A stretch of DNA of 64,000 nt, from positions 2,728,001-2,792,000 of the forward strand of contig JAUZTG010000042.1 in the NCBI GenBank assembly GCA_030734395.1, given 5' to 3'. Shown here piece after piece: positions 53,697 to 64,000 of the stretch. Below the pieces are notes generated by a model. It saw nothing but the letters and a program-made list of their open reading frames with translations. It did no database searches and was not told where the DNA came from. Made by a program: the position numbers and the translations under genes. Origin of the DNA: Sarocladium kiliense (lineage: Eukaryota; Ascomycota; Sordariomycetes; Hypocreales; Sarocladiaceae). Positions within the stretch are counted from its first letter, which is position 1, and each line of letters begins with the position of its first letter.

Positions 53697-56600
53697 ACCC
53701 AACGATGTATCAGCATGAGATGACTTTACTCGAGTAAAGCCGGAATCCAAATATTTCCCGTTCCCTGCGCATGAAGGAGGAATTAATGGTAACGGCGTGC
53801 TTATATTGTCTTTCTGTAAGGATTCCTACTTGTACACATCAAAGGTTCCGCAATGGACCGGAATCAAACTCGGCGGGGTGTTCACGGCGCAACAACGACG
53901 GACTGCTTTTTTTGAGACTTGATAGATGGGGAGCGGGCAAGACCATTGGGGCGGCGCGGTTTGCATACACATTCGCTTATACTATCTACTGCATCAGCAT
54001 TTTTCTCAACCCTCGCTTCTCACCTCTACTTTACCCTTTCTTCAATCCTGGAACAGGACGGGGATTTACCCAAGGTCCTCGTTTCTTTCTCTTTCTGTCG
54101 ATAAGGCTGGGTCTTTGGAGATCTTGCCATTTAATCATACCCCTTTTCCTTGTTCTTTTTTCTTACTATTGTGGCTCATGGACACTTTGCAAGCAATACA
54201 CTTGCGAGAACGGGGTAGGAACCAGGGGGATTTAATCAGTACCTAATACTAATGGTTTCTGGGGGCCGGATGAGTACGACGACATGGTGGGCCTGGCGTC
54301 TCGCGATGATGACCTCAGGATGGTCGGCAGATAAGATATTTGGTCAATGAAAGATGGGGATGCTGCGACTTCCCGGATAATTATGATATCATGCTTGCGT
54401 TGATTCCTCTCACTGTCCTAGGCACCTTGTCCAGCTGTCGCGAAATTCCTCTGTTTCTGTGTATCATCCAGAGACGCTTGGTTCCGCATCAGCCAACTGA
54501 GGCATGTCAACTGCGTCATAATCATGTGCTGTAGCCGAGTGAACATCGCAATTCTGATGCAAGCCTAGGCTGCATGATGATATTGCAGATGGCCACAAGA
54601 CAGGATGATATGTCCGTAGCTCTGGTCTCGTCGCCCGGGACAGAATCTCTGAGATGACAGGCCGCTGGCAGTACGAAAGGTGTTCAATGCCAAGGCCAAT
54701 TCTCTTGCTAAATTCCACACCAACAATCGCCCGGGACCGATAGCCAGCCCCTCGGGTGTGGAAGCAGAACCGTCTTGACACGATCAGCTCGTGTCATGCC
54801 CACCCGCGATTCGACCACTCGCTTTTGATGAATCCACCTGGGACGTCACATTATACAAGGAGGTGCAGAGAACGTCGATTCCCTTGTATAGTTAAACTAT
54901 GGAATGAATCAGGTCGTCATATTGAGTTCAACGATATTGGTCTTGTCGAGGCAATCAACAAGTGTCACTTTAGGTGTGAGAATCCTTCGTCTCCTGCGAA
55001 GCTGCCACACATTGTTCTTTAGGAGGAAATAATGATGTTTCTCACGCCCTGCTTCGGTTCTAGTGTTCTGGATTAGTGTCTCTTGTATTTTCCAATGACC
55101 AGGAAGTTTCTACAAGGTATCCTATGATGCCTTATCTGGGGTGGCCGAAGTCCTCAACTACCTAGTAGGGTGGACGTACCTAATGTATGGAGAAAGTGTC
55201 TTCGTCATCCTCGTTGAAGACGTCCAAGCCATGGTCAGTGGAACTTACCTGTGTCGATGGTCTAAATCAGATACAGGTTAAGCGCGATGACTAGTCGGGG
55301 CGGAAATGGAAGACCGTGCTTTTCGTTGCACACCTTCACCGTTAGCTGCAGGAGTGGACTCTATTTTAAGATCTTGTTGGAAGCGCTTATGTCTGATCAC
55401 AGTGGCCCAGCTTGTGGTCCCCCACCATTTACAAGTGCAATGCGGCGGGAGCAGATCTGCATGTGGAAGCATGTTCCCGCCTTTTGCAGCATGAGAAGCC
55501 AGTCAAGGCCATGGCACCCACGACGTCAGTTGTCGCCTGACTATGACTTGGGCTACCGTATGTAGCGCTTTTCGACGCAGCGAGGCGGGGAATCAGGGTA
55601 GGAAGAACCTGAAACGTGGACGAGAAGATTCGGCGTTGGAGGATTGGGTAGACATGGCCCACGAAGCCCAGTGCTCTGGGGTGCTCGGTGATGGAACCAG
55701 ATTGGTGGAGGAGAGTAAGCTCATGAGTCCACGCTGACTGACCATCAGGATCTTTTGGCGATTGGGAGCAGCGTGTCTAAGACAAAGGGTGATGTTGGCG
55801 TATAGCATTAGGGCATATATACCGATGTCGTATACCTGTCACGGTGCAGGCCCTAGAGTCCGGAGCCCAACGACTGAGCCTTGGTGCATGAACTTGAAAT
55901 GTTTGGAAGCTTTCGAAGGTCCGTGAGGGAACGCCATGTAATGATACGCATGAAAAACCGGGCTCTTTGGGCGGGTAGGTCTCTGCTGCTCTGAGGACTT
56001 CTTCATTGTGATTACCACGACGGGGTTGCCGTACAACCTGACACGCCGGAGCTGGCGCGGGCAGGCGGAACTCCTCGACTGTGCCACTTCTAGGCCTTGC
56101 AAGCTAGCTCAAGAGCCCCAACTGTGAGGTAGCCTGGACCGAAGCCACGGTGCTACGAGGCTGGAGGATCCGAGATCTAGCTGCGTGCTTTGTCAAGATG
56201 ATTAGCGAAAGCAAGCGATGACACGTTTGCCAGGGCAACGGGAGACCTGACGTGGCATACGAGGGCCCAGATTGCAGGGAATGAGGTGTGGTAATGGCAG
56301 AGATGGTCTGGCACCTGCTCTGAGAATATTGGTTCGACAGGAGGCTGTGTAGACAAAAGTGACGCAGTATTAGCCGAGTACTAGCAGCCAGATGCATCAA
56401 ATGATGTTTGCTTGGATCAATCTCGTGTTCGGTGCGTACAGTCTGGATGCTTGTGCGTGACCCGATATGAGGTTGGAGGGCAAAAAGCCCAGGAGAGGAG
56501 GCAGGAAGGGGAAGCAAGGCGGAGGCAAGGCCCCCTTGACGCCAATGGCCATGGCTAGAAGCTAGGCGAGCGGCTACGGGCCCGTGTCCCCACTCCACCA

Positions 56601-57476
56601 CTGCAGGTGCCCTGGGAAGCCCCGCACTGGGTGCCCGCTGTGGCCACCTACACCGACCAGCCCACTGTAGCACTCACTAGAACCCTAGATGGAATATGCC
56701 AGGCACCATCGCTGGGATCGAGCTGCCTCGTTCGGCCTGAAGGCCGAGCCCCGTTCTTAACGGCCTCGTTCCGTAATAGACGGTCCTGATATTGCTGATT
56801 CTGATTCTGATGGCGAATCCACCATTGCTCATTTGGATACTCTCTGGTGAAATAAATGACTTTAATGTTGACATATTAATGTGACGAGGATGTGTCAGTT
56901 CTGGCCTTGTCGGTCATCATCCACCTCTCCTCTTCACTCATTTCCTCCTCCTCCTCCGCCCTCCCCGAGACGAAATGAGATAGAGACACCTGTCATGAAA
57001 GAAGGCCACTCTCACCACAATATTGTCACCTTATTTCATTACCGCATGTTGGGTCCCTGGTCGACGTTGGCCGTCCCAGCTCGTGACGGTCTTAGAGGTG
57101 GCCATTATTACCTGCGCTAGGTGCTGCCCTGGAAGCCTGCGCCTGCCCAGCACTGGCATCAACCACCAGAACCCACCTGAGCCTCCACTGGGCACCGACG
57201 CTCAGGGACTATCCCGCTGCCCGTCCAGTGCCTCCCGCAGCGGCTCCAGGTACTACCGTAAGTGCTGCTCCCAAGCCAGTGGGTGCAGTACCAACACCCT
57301 CTCCACTCCGAAGCATCGCCAGTGTATCCAAGCGCTGGGCATTATCACTAGCACTACAATGGTCAAAGCACCAGATGCTGATGAAGCCAGTGGGAGCCAA
57401 TGTAGTTGAAGAGCTTCTCCCTTCTCTCTTTTCCTTCGAAATAACCTGCTCACTCGTTTGCACCTATAGGTTCATG
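53697..57476. other. 3.8-kb gene-free stretch after LCB2
   Basis: The first 500 bp is T/C-rich LCB2 3' UTR. Frames at 53771-54235 (+), 54464-54781 (-) and 56104-56673 (-) are open but show no family similarity, no intron logic and mixed codon use. No transposon ends, tRNA or repeat array was recognised. If a gene is present it is short, spliced and unrecognisable by eye. Confidence 0.4.
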
Positions 57477-58070
57477 TGCTTTCCATTAGCACGCATTCTT
57501 TTGTGTTCGAGGCTGTTTGCGCCCATCTCGACAGCCGGCCAACCATCACTCCTCGCTGGTGCCAGACGAGAACCCACTGCGCCGTTGTTTGCCGCCCCTC
57601 GTTCTCCTCTCCTCCCACTGCCCAGAGCCAGCTAAGGTTCGCTTTTTGCGTGCGCGCCCCTGGCTCTGCCTCAGCCTCTCCTCGTCCAGGTCACCAGCGA
57701 AGCCGCCAATAACCCAACGCAACCACCTCTCCTGTTCGTCGGTTCGCATTCCGCATCATCCTCCACGGCATTTCCTCCGTCGGTCTTCTCGAGCCTCTTT
57801 GTTCCTTTGCTGGGACTCTTTGTCACCGTCTCGACCGAATTTGCCTCCTGTCCTCACACCACCTGCCGTCGATCCCCACCACGTCGAGCCGTGTCCACGA
57901 TCCTCTCCAACCCCCGACTCTTGTGACGAAACAGGCGTTGCGATCCAGGGGACACAACCACCCCCTACGTTTCGTGGACGCCGGGGCACATTGCCACGCC
58001 GACTCTCGGTTTATCCGTCAGTCGTCATTCAGGCGCCCTCGATCCTGTCGCCCTTCTTCCCAACTCAGCA
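57477..58070 (+). promoter_or_regulatory. 594-nt ATG-free leader of STE50
   Basis: No ATG on the + strand from 57477 to the STE50 start. The stretch is C/T-rich with many CTC/TCC runs, consistent with a long 5' UTR. Confidence 0.55.
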
Positions 58071-59704
58071 ATGAACTTCGAGAGTGGCACGGCCTACGCG
58101 GAGTCGGACGCCGACGACGAGTACGAGCGCAGCATGGGCGACATGTCTCCGGTTCTTGACTCGGAAGCCTCACCCATCGATTCTGAGCTGTCCACATCGG
58201 CAGAGCATACACCTACCACCTACGGTCATCGCTCGAGTGCCGATCGTTTGCCAGAGACTATCATCACCGAATGGACCGCAGAGGAGTGTGCCGACTTCAT
58301 CGGCACCATTGGCCTGCAGCAATATGGCGATGCTTTCGTTGGTAAGCTCTATCGCGTGAAAACGTTCATCATACCTTTCGGTTGTTTACTGACAGTGTAT
58401 GCAGAAAACGAAATTGTTGGTGAAGCGCTTGTAGCACTGCAACACGATGATCTGAAAAGCATGGGGATTGCCAGTGTTGGACATCGACTAACCATCCTCA
58501 AGAGCGTCTATGATGTCAAGAAGGCACAGGACGTCCCTATCGAGAGCGACCATTACCTTCCCCTCTGTATGTTGTCAACGGCATCGCACCCCTAGAGCCC
58601 CCAAAGCTGACTGTTTTCTGCCCGATAGCCGCCGATGCCGAAGCCCAATATGCCACGGCAACACTCAAAGACATCAAGCACTTGGTGGAGCAGTTGCGAC
58701 TACGTGATGAGCGGATGAGCCTGGTTGAGCAAGATTTGCGACGCATGACAGAAGATTTCCGAAGGCTTAGGGAGGATGTGCTCCCGGCCCTTCGCCTCGC
58801 GAAGGACGCACAACAGCCCCTCCCTAACCTCAGCGGTAATGCTGGTGGGAGCGGAAACGGGAACGTCAGTCAAGGCTATGGGTACGACTCGAATACCCTA
58901 TCACCACCTGCGCCTACACCACCGCCAGGCATGACGACAGGTAGCTCGGGCATCAAGCGTCAATACTCTCAAAGGAAGATCCTTATCGGCGCCACGCCCA
59001 AGAACACGTCCCCTACACAACCCGTACACGAAAGGTCTATTGCAGAGCAGACTCTTGACCCGTCCAACGCCGCCGAGCGAGCCGTCATGTCCTCGTCGCA
59101 TCTCGCCGCCATGAACGGAAACAGCCAATCGACATCTCCTGGATATCCATCCCCCAATATTCCGTCTCCGACCTCCCCACAGAACCACATGAGCGGAACC
59201 ACTCTCGCATCACGATCATATCGGAGCGGCGCTGATACGCCGGCGACGTCGACAAGAACAACCTTCAACGAATCAGATTATGGTGGCACTTACAACGCCC
59301 GAGTGCAAAACGCGTCACAACCACCCAGAAGACGGGAAACACCGGTGCCAGACACCCCCAGCACGAGCAATGCATCTGTAGAGATCTTCAAATCTTTCCG
59401 TGTCAGTATGGAGGATCCATGCTACAAAGTGCTACCTGCAGCTTTGAAGAAGTACAACATCAATGCGCCTTGGGATCAATACGCATTGTACATTGTATAT
59501 GGCGACCAGGAAAGGTGCTTGCAGATGGATGAGAAACCATTGATTCTGTTCAAGCAACTGGACAAGGAAGGCAAGAAGCCAATGTTCATGCTGCGGAAAA
59601 CGAACAGCGCCAGCGCAGACAGCGAGCCGGGCAGTGCAGGTATCGGGTCGACTGCTTCACGTGGAGCGAACAATCAGTATGACCCACCTGGAGGGATTAT
59701 ATGA
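58071..59704 (+). CDS. STE50: STE50-like MAPK adaptor (SAM + RA domains)
   Basis: Three exons: 58071-58341, 58405-58566, 58629-59704, giving 502 residues; introns are 63 and 62 bp, with GTAAGC/GTATGT donors and GCAG/ATAG acceptors. Ste50 links the MAPKKK Ste11 to membrane Cdc42 in pheromone, filamentation and osmostress pathways. The SAM domain (about 64-131) contains ITEWTAEECADFIGTIGL, LVALQHDDLKSMGIASVGHR and LTILKSVYDVKK. A coiled-coil region follows (HLVEQLRLRDERMSLVEQDL, about 158-190), then a Ser/Pro-rich linker with TSPTQP and PSPNIPSPTSP phospho-sites. The Ras-association domain (about 395-475) reads IFKSFRVSMEDPCYKVLPAA, YIVYGDQERCLQMDEKPLIL and FMLRKTN. Architecture and order match fungal Ste50. 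Confidence 0.94.
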
Positions 59705-62247
59705 CCTCTGATTACGTCCGTTCCTGATTCGCAATTCCTCTGCCGCCGGGTACCCGCTTGACAACCCGCGTGGCTTTAATGACGAGATGAGCATGCTTCG
59801 GCGTTTGGCGCTTTGGGTGACTACTGTTCCTTCTTGCCTGGTCCTGCACACATGGCGAGCGATTTTGGCCAGTGGTCCTGATCATGAGAGACAGCCCGAA
59901 GGCACATATTTCATTTCGATGGACTTTGGCAGAGAAGGGCTGTCCTGAACTTTGACTATGGCAGGCCAAGGCGCATGTATTGTACTGATGACTGAGGTGG
60001 ATGATATATAGGGGGGATATATGGCATAGTTGTTGGATATATTGAAGTGATATTCGGCCCAGGTTCCTCCTTTCCTTGCACGTGAGATTTGACTCCAAGA
60101 GACGACTGGTACAGATCACTGCGTTTGCTGATCCGTCGACGCGGCCACAAATATGAAGGACCTGGATAGATCAAGGGCCGATTCGCCCAGGAACAGGGAG
60201 GTAGGCTGCAGTACCTCTGCTTGGCAAACAAGCCGGGTGGCTGTTATCCTTACCACCATCGCCTCACAGCGGCAATGCTGCTGACTGAAGCCATGCATAC
60301 ACACCACCATTTCAAGCTTCGCACCTTGTGTTCAAGCGAGAAGCTGAGCAGATAGAGAAGTTTCGACACTTGACACGTCTGGCAAGGCCATCATCTACAC
60401 CCTGTATGACACCACCTAGCGCCGAGACAGTGCAGGGCCACCTCCGGCCGACGGCGTGAAAGCTATCAAGAGGTAGGGTAGTGGTGGTGGGTGAGGCTTT
60501 CTGCCAAGCGAGGCCAGCGAACGCTGAAGGAGGGGAGGGGAGACGAGACGGGTCTGGGTTTGGCCTTTGCTCGTTGGGGTAGACGTTTCTGGGGTAGAGG
60601 GCCTGTATTGGCAGATGGCGACCATTGATTCATCGTGCTCTAAACTGACCGCTCTTGTGCCTGTCACTCATAGGTTCCATCTCTATCGTTGAATGAATGA
60701 AGCACCGACATGTCATTACCTCGGGAGAGACTTGATTCAGCGAAAGAAGAAACGACTCACAGAGGCAACCGCCGTGCCGAGCCTTTCCATCGCCTGCCAA
60801 GCTCGAGGGGATCAGCAGCAGGAGTTCGTTGAGTCTTGGAATCCAGAGCCCGCCTCTTGCACACTCCTCTGCATCTCCGGGAAGGCTTTCGCTTTCGCCA
60901 TCAGCAGAGAAGCATTTAGACGTCCCTTGTCACCCCATCGCAGGCTGGGCTACATGAACCTAAAGCGACATACAACCAGAGCAACAGCCATACACTGTGA
61001 GCGGATCTGACGATCGCGCGGCGCATGCGCACGTACGGGCAACACCTTATTTCAACCTCAGTCCTCGACCCACGAAGCGGGAGGCACTCAGACGGCCAAT
61101 AGACAGCCATTTGGCTGCGCATCCGCCACGATGATCAGTCAAGGGCATTTGATGGACTATTCGCAAAGTGGGACGGCTTTCGAAAGGATCATGAGGGGTG
61201 CCTTCCTTGGGCTTGCGCTGGGAGTTGCGCTGGGGGTGATCATGTGCTGCTGGGTGCCGTGCTGTCGCGCTGGAGGGTGGTTCACGGTTAGTGGGCGCAG
61301 GAGAAGAAGAGAACTCAGGGAAGCGACAGCTGGGGGTGCTACCGAGGAGAGGAACCGGGTAACGATCTGAAGAACGGAATGGACGAAGTCGTGGCATGGG
61401 ATAAGACACAAGAGGATGATGAGGGAAATCAGATAGAGTCGAGGGCGGCTGCGGAACCGGACAACGGCGTCAGAATGATGCATCGAAGCAGCCTGGACCT
61501 GGAGGGCTTGAGGGAGAGGTGGACGACAAGGCAACCCTTTGGAAGGCGGCATCATGGTCCAGTCTTGCCTGTGCTTTGGCTTCTCACGATGCTTCTCATG
61601 GCTCAGCCCACCCATTGGAAGAGGCTTGCTCTGCAGCGCTCTGCTTCAGCACGGTAGGCCCCGGCATCCGCTATTCTTCCTCTGAACCCCACGGCCTTTT
61701 AGTGGCCGCAATGGGGGGTTTCAGTGGACGGCAGTGGGCGTTCCGCTGCCGCCTCATGTAGGTGGCGCAGCACCATTGGCGCCATGACGTCGCCTCCTCC
61801 CAAGCCACGACCAAGACGACGACGACAATGAGGGACCAGCGATGGATGAACGGCATATATACTTTGGGATGGCGGCTTGAACCTTTCTGCTTTCATGCGT
61901 TGAGCGGGCGTTTAAATATATCTAGGCATCACTTTAGCGAATTCTTATTTTCTTGCGCATTTGAACCACCGCTGCCTGTGTTCTTGGGCTGGAGCTGAAA
62001 GCCGTTGCGCACGCCAAGGCAACGCCCATTGCCCCAAGCTTGTCGCAGCCTCATCGCGACGACCCTCAGCTGACTCCGCCTTCTCATATTCTTCCTTCTC
62101 TTCCCAAATCCTCACCGGTTCTCCCCATTTCTGCGCTTAACCCATCTTCTACCCACGCGACAGCTTCTCACGCAGACCTCTCCCCCAAACCTTCATTCAA
62201 GCGGTTTCTAGCAAGTGAGGCTCGTCGACCCCTCCATCCCGCCCGCC
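59705..62247. other. 2.5-kb stretch between STE50 and the 477-aa gene
   Basis: Mostly without supported genes, apart from one doubtful small membrane-protein frame (61131-61370, listed separately). The final 350 nt before 62248 has no ATG on the + strand and is C/T-rich, so it is probably the leader of the next gene. Confidence 0.4.
61131..61370 (+). CDS. Doubtful 79-residue single-pass membrane protein
   Basis: ATG to TGA frame. Residues 1-20 are polar, then one strong hydrophobic helix with glycines (GAFLGLALGVALGVIMCCWV, about 23-43), a CC cluster (PCCRAGG), then a basic tail (SGRRRRREL) giving positive-inside orientation. Directly after the stop, one base out of frame, a second frame continues (from ATG 61379, MDEVVAWDKTQEDDEG), which might be a second exon, a frameshifted continuation or chance. 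No splice pair of normal length joins them. The membrane pattern is better than expected from random sequence, but no homology was recognised. Confidence 0.3.
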   Translation: MISQGHLMDYSQSGTAFERIMRGAFLGLALGVALGVIMCCWVPCCRAGGWFTVSGRRRRRELREATAGGATEERNRVTI

Positions 62248-63681
62248 ATGCTCGACGAGAACCTCCCAACCTACCATTTCCAACAATCCACCGAAAATCC
62301 TCTCCATACACTCCTTTATTTCACATACCAGGGATCTGAACCGTCGGCCGAGTATCTCCTCAAGCGACCACCACCAAGCGACGCGCCGAATCAATACGCT
62401 TTCGGACTCTTCGACGTCCAATATTCCCACATACTATACGCAGAAGTTCTTCTTCGTCCAGAATGGTCGCAGCCCACGCTCTCCGCTGCTGAGCTGCGCG
62501 CTCAGGGCCCGAATAATCAACCACCAGCCGCCCCAATTATTCCAGACGGCTTCACTATCGAACTGTACAACCCGGATCAGGCTGTCGCTGTCAAGCAGGA
62601 GAAGGGCAGCTGGGGCCGCAATCATGCGTGGGACTTTGAGGTTCCCGAACGGAGCTTTCGCACACCGAGTGGAAGCAAGGTTGATGCGGAGGTCGGCCCA
62701 GAGCTTGTTCCCGAACTGGTGCCAAAGGTCATGTTCCGATGGAAAAGAGACAGCAGGCTCAGCAAAGACATGACTTGCTACATGAGCGGGAGGAGTGTTG
62801 GAGGGAAGAAGAACAAAGAGCCAGATATCACAGTGGCATTATTCAGACAGGCAAGACACGAGAGCAACGTCACAATCTACGAGCCGAACATGGCACGGGT
62901 GGATGTGGAGGACCGCAAGGGTTTGGAGGTTATCCTTCTACTCACAGCCGAGGTCATTCGTGATCTCTACCTTGTGCCACGCTCCGACCCTTTCAACACT
63001 GCCGGTGCACCTGCACCTACACCACAGCAAATCGCCGCAGGCCGTCGTCGCGGCAGCTCTCCTCTTCATACCTCTGGCAGCGGCGCACCAGCAGCCGTCA
63101 TGTCCGGCGCCAACATCCCAAACAAAGCTCCTGCCCCGTCATCCTCGTCGCGCCCAGTCGATGCCGAAGCTCGTCGTTTGCAGGAGGCATTTGCTCGTGA
63201 AGAGCGTGAAGCACGCGAGCAAAGGGATAGAGAGGAGCAGCAGCGCATCAAGCGCATGCTTGAGGAGGAAGAGGCTAGAGAAAGACAGCGTCGACAGGCA
63301 GAGGTTGATGCAGAGACGGAACGGTTAAGGAGGGAGTATGGCGTACAGAGTCAGGAGAGGCGAGGGTCTACGCCGAGCTTACCGCCTAGACCGAACGGAG
63401 GAGGAGGTCTGTCGCCGCCGCCGGTGGCAGCCAGCGGTGCGAACGGAGGATGGTTTTCCGGTCCTGTGAGACCGACGAGCGCAGGACCGTCATCAGGAGA
63501 AGGCGGTGGTAGAAGGCCACATTTTGCACCGCCGCCGACGAATGAGAGCTATGGAGGGAAGAAGAAGCCGGGGCCATACCAGTTAGGAAGCTCAGCGGCA
63601 GCAACAATGAGTGGATTCTTTGGAAGAGGCGAGGACAGCGGGAAGAAGAAGGTGAAGAAGAAGAGGAGCGTGCATTTCTGA
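62248..63681 (+). CDS. Unrecognised 477-aa protein: N-terminal globular domain, coiled coil, basic tail
   Basis: Single exon from ATG 62248 (an upstream GTG at 62215 is in frame but not a start; no ATG precedes it for 350 nt). I do not recognise a characterised family. Residues 1-250 look like a compact alpha/beta domain: LPTYHFQQSTENPLHTLLYF, NQYAFGLFDVQYSHILYAEV, VPKVMFRWKRDSRLSKDMTC and EVILLLTAEVIRDLYLVP. Such sequences recur in filamentous ascomycetes. About 306-365 is a highly charged single helix or coiled coil (EAFAREEREAREQRDREEQQ and on, Glu/Arg alternation). The last 100 residues are Pro/Gly/Ser-rich and end in the basic KKKVKKKRSVHF, possibly a nuclear-localisation or nucleic-acid-binding tail. 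The N-terminal domain could be a Tubby/LURP-like fold, but this is only impression. Confidence 0.8.
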   Translation: MLDENLPTYHFQQSTENPLHTLLYFTYQGSEPSAEYLLKRPPPSDAPNQYAFGLFDVQYSHILYAEVLLRPEWSQPTLSAAELRAQGPNNQPPAAPIIPDGFTIELYNPDQAVAVKQEKGSWGRNHAWDFEVPERSFRTPSGSKVDAEVGPELVPELVPKVMFRWKRDSRLSKDMTCYMSGRSVGGKKNKEPDITVALFRQARHESNVTIYEPNMARVDVEDRKGLEVILLLTAEVIRDLYLVPRSDPFNTAGAPAPTPQQIAAGRRRGSSPLHTSGSGAPAAVMSGANIPNKAPAPSSSSRPVDAEARRLQEAFAREEREAREQRDREEQQRIKRMLEEEEARERQRRQAEVDAETERLRREYGVQSQERRGSTPSLPPRPNGGGGLSPPPVAASGANGGWFSGPVRPTSAGPSSGEGGGRRPHFAPPPTNESYGGKKKPGPYQLGSSAAATMSGFFGRGEDSGKKKVKKKRSVHF

Positions 63682-64000
63682 GGCACCTTGGGTAGGGATA
63701 TACCATGTTAGGCAAGGAGCGAGAAGATGGATTAATGTGATCATGACTTTATGCTTTTTTCATCTGGTTGTAAAATAGTAACAATGAGTCGCTGGCCTTG
63801 TTTGCACGTTGTTGGTATCATTTCGTTTCCCTCCCGTTCCAAATCTGTAGTTCCTCGACCGACGCCCAGTTTCACCATTGCCATCCATTCCCAGCGAGTA
63901 CCAGTCCTTTGTCAAGATTCGATGACGAGATGCTCTCGCTCCTTCTCCTTAGTTCCTCCTTGGGAAGAGTTGCCTCAGAGGATGGGGTTGTTGCACCACT
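63682..64000. other. Window right end, 3' region
   Basis: 319 bp after the last stop codon. T-rich 3' UTR material at about 63,750; no further coding start is visible before the edge. Confidence 0.4.

Noticed and set aside
53771..54235. A 154-codon + strand frame with hydrophobic stretches after LCB2
   Set aside because: T/C-rich 3' UTR gives spurious Phe/Leu-rich segments; several overlapping frames in the same stretch do the same.
62215..62247. An 11-residue N-terminal extension of the 477-aa protein
   Set aside because: It would start at GTG; the first ATG is at 62248 after an ATG-free leader.

Overview
The window is nuclear DNA of a filamentous ascomycete (Pezizomycotina). Nearly every gene is cut by short introns of about 47-130 bp with GTRNGT-type donors, CTRAY-like branch points and CAG/TAG acceptors. 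Genes lie on both strands without operons, and the products are the single-copy housekeeping and signalling set of such fungi (RAD9, TYR1, LCB2, STE50, TAF14, Gbeta, phosducin, RanBP1). The class cannot be fixed by eye; Dothideomycetes or Eurotiomycetes are the best guesses. Exon models were assembled by hand from reading frames, splice signals and family similarity, and each model keeps frame across all its junctions. || Layout. 1-957 (-): 5' part of a GT69 (CAP59/CMT1-like) mannosyltransferase cut by the window edge. 3074-3205 (+): 43-residue miniprotein resembling DUF4236. 3655-5286 (+): RAD9 checkpoint clamp subunit, tail to tail with ATS1 (RCC1-repeat, - strand), which shares a 352-bp bidirectional promoter with TYR1 (prephenate dehydrogenase, +). 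8994-10639 (+): divergent CorA-like membrane protein. 10931-12317 (-): unrecognised Cys-pair protein. 13561-14519 (+): Mpv17/PMP22 protein. 16326-20487 (+): 1327-residue protein with an N-terminal ADF-H domain. 21438-24998 (-): large Zn2Cys6 regulator. 26834-27808 (-): TAF14 YEATS protein. 29988-31064 (-): RanBP1. 32243-34525 (-): acidic single-pass membrane protein. 36368-37316 (-): phosducin-like protein. 42095-43490 (-): G-protein beta subunit. 46791-49217 (-): acetoacetyl-CoA synthetase. 51681-53696 (+): LCB2 subunit of serine palmitoyltransferase. 58071-59704 (+): STE50. 62248-63681 (+): unrecognised coiled-coil protein. || Themes. The Gbeta gene and the gene for its presumed folding partner, phosducin-like protein, sit about 4.8 kb apart on the same strand, and the MAPK adaptor STE50 lies on the same segment. 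Several genes have long pyrimidine-rich leaders with no ATG (up to about 900 nt before LCB2), whereas three genes (RAD9, the Mpv17-like gene, the ADF-H gene) have a short upstream ORF that straddles their own start codon. No transposon, CRISPR array, convincing tRNA or secondary-metabolite cluster was seen. Gene-poor stretches of 2-5 kb separate the genes from about 25 kb onward. The most novel-looking items are the DUF4236-like miniprotein, the Gbeta-phosducin linkage, the ATG-free leaders and the uORFs overlapping start codons.
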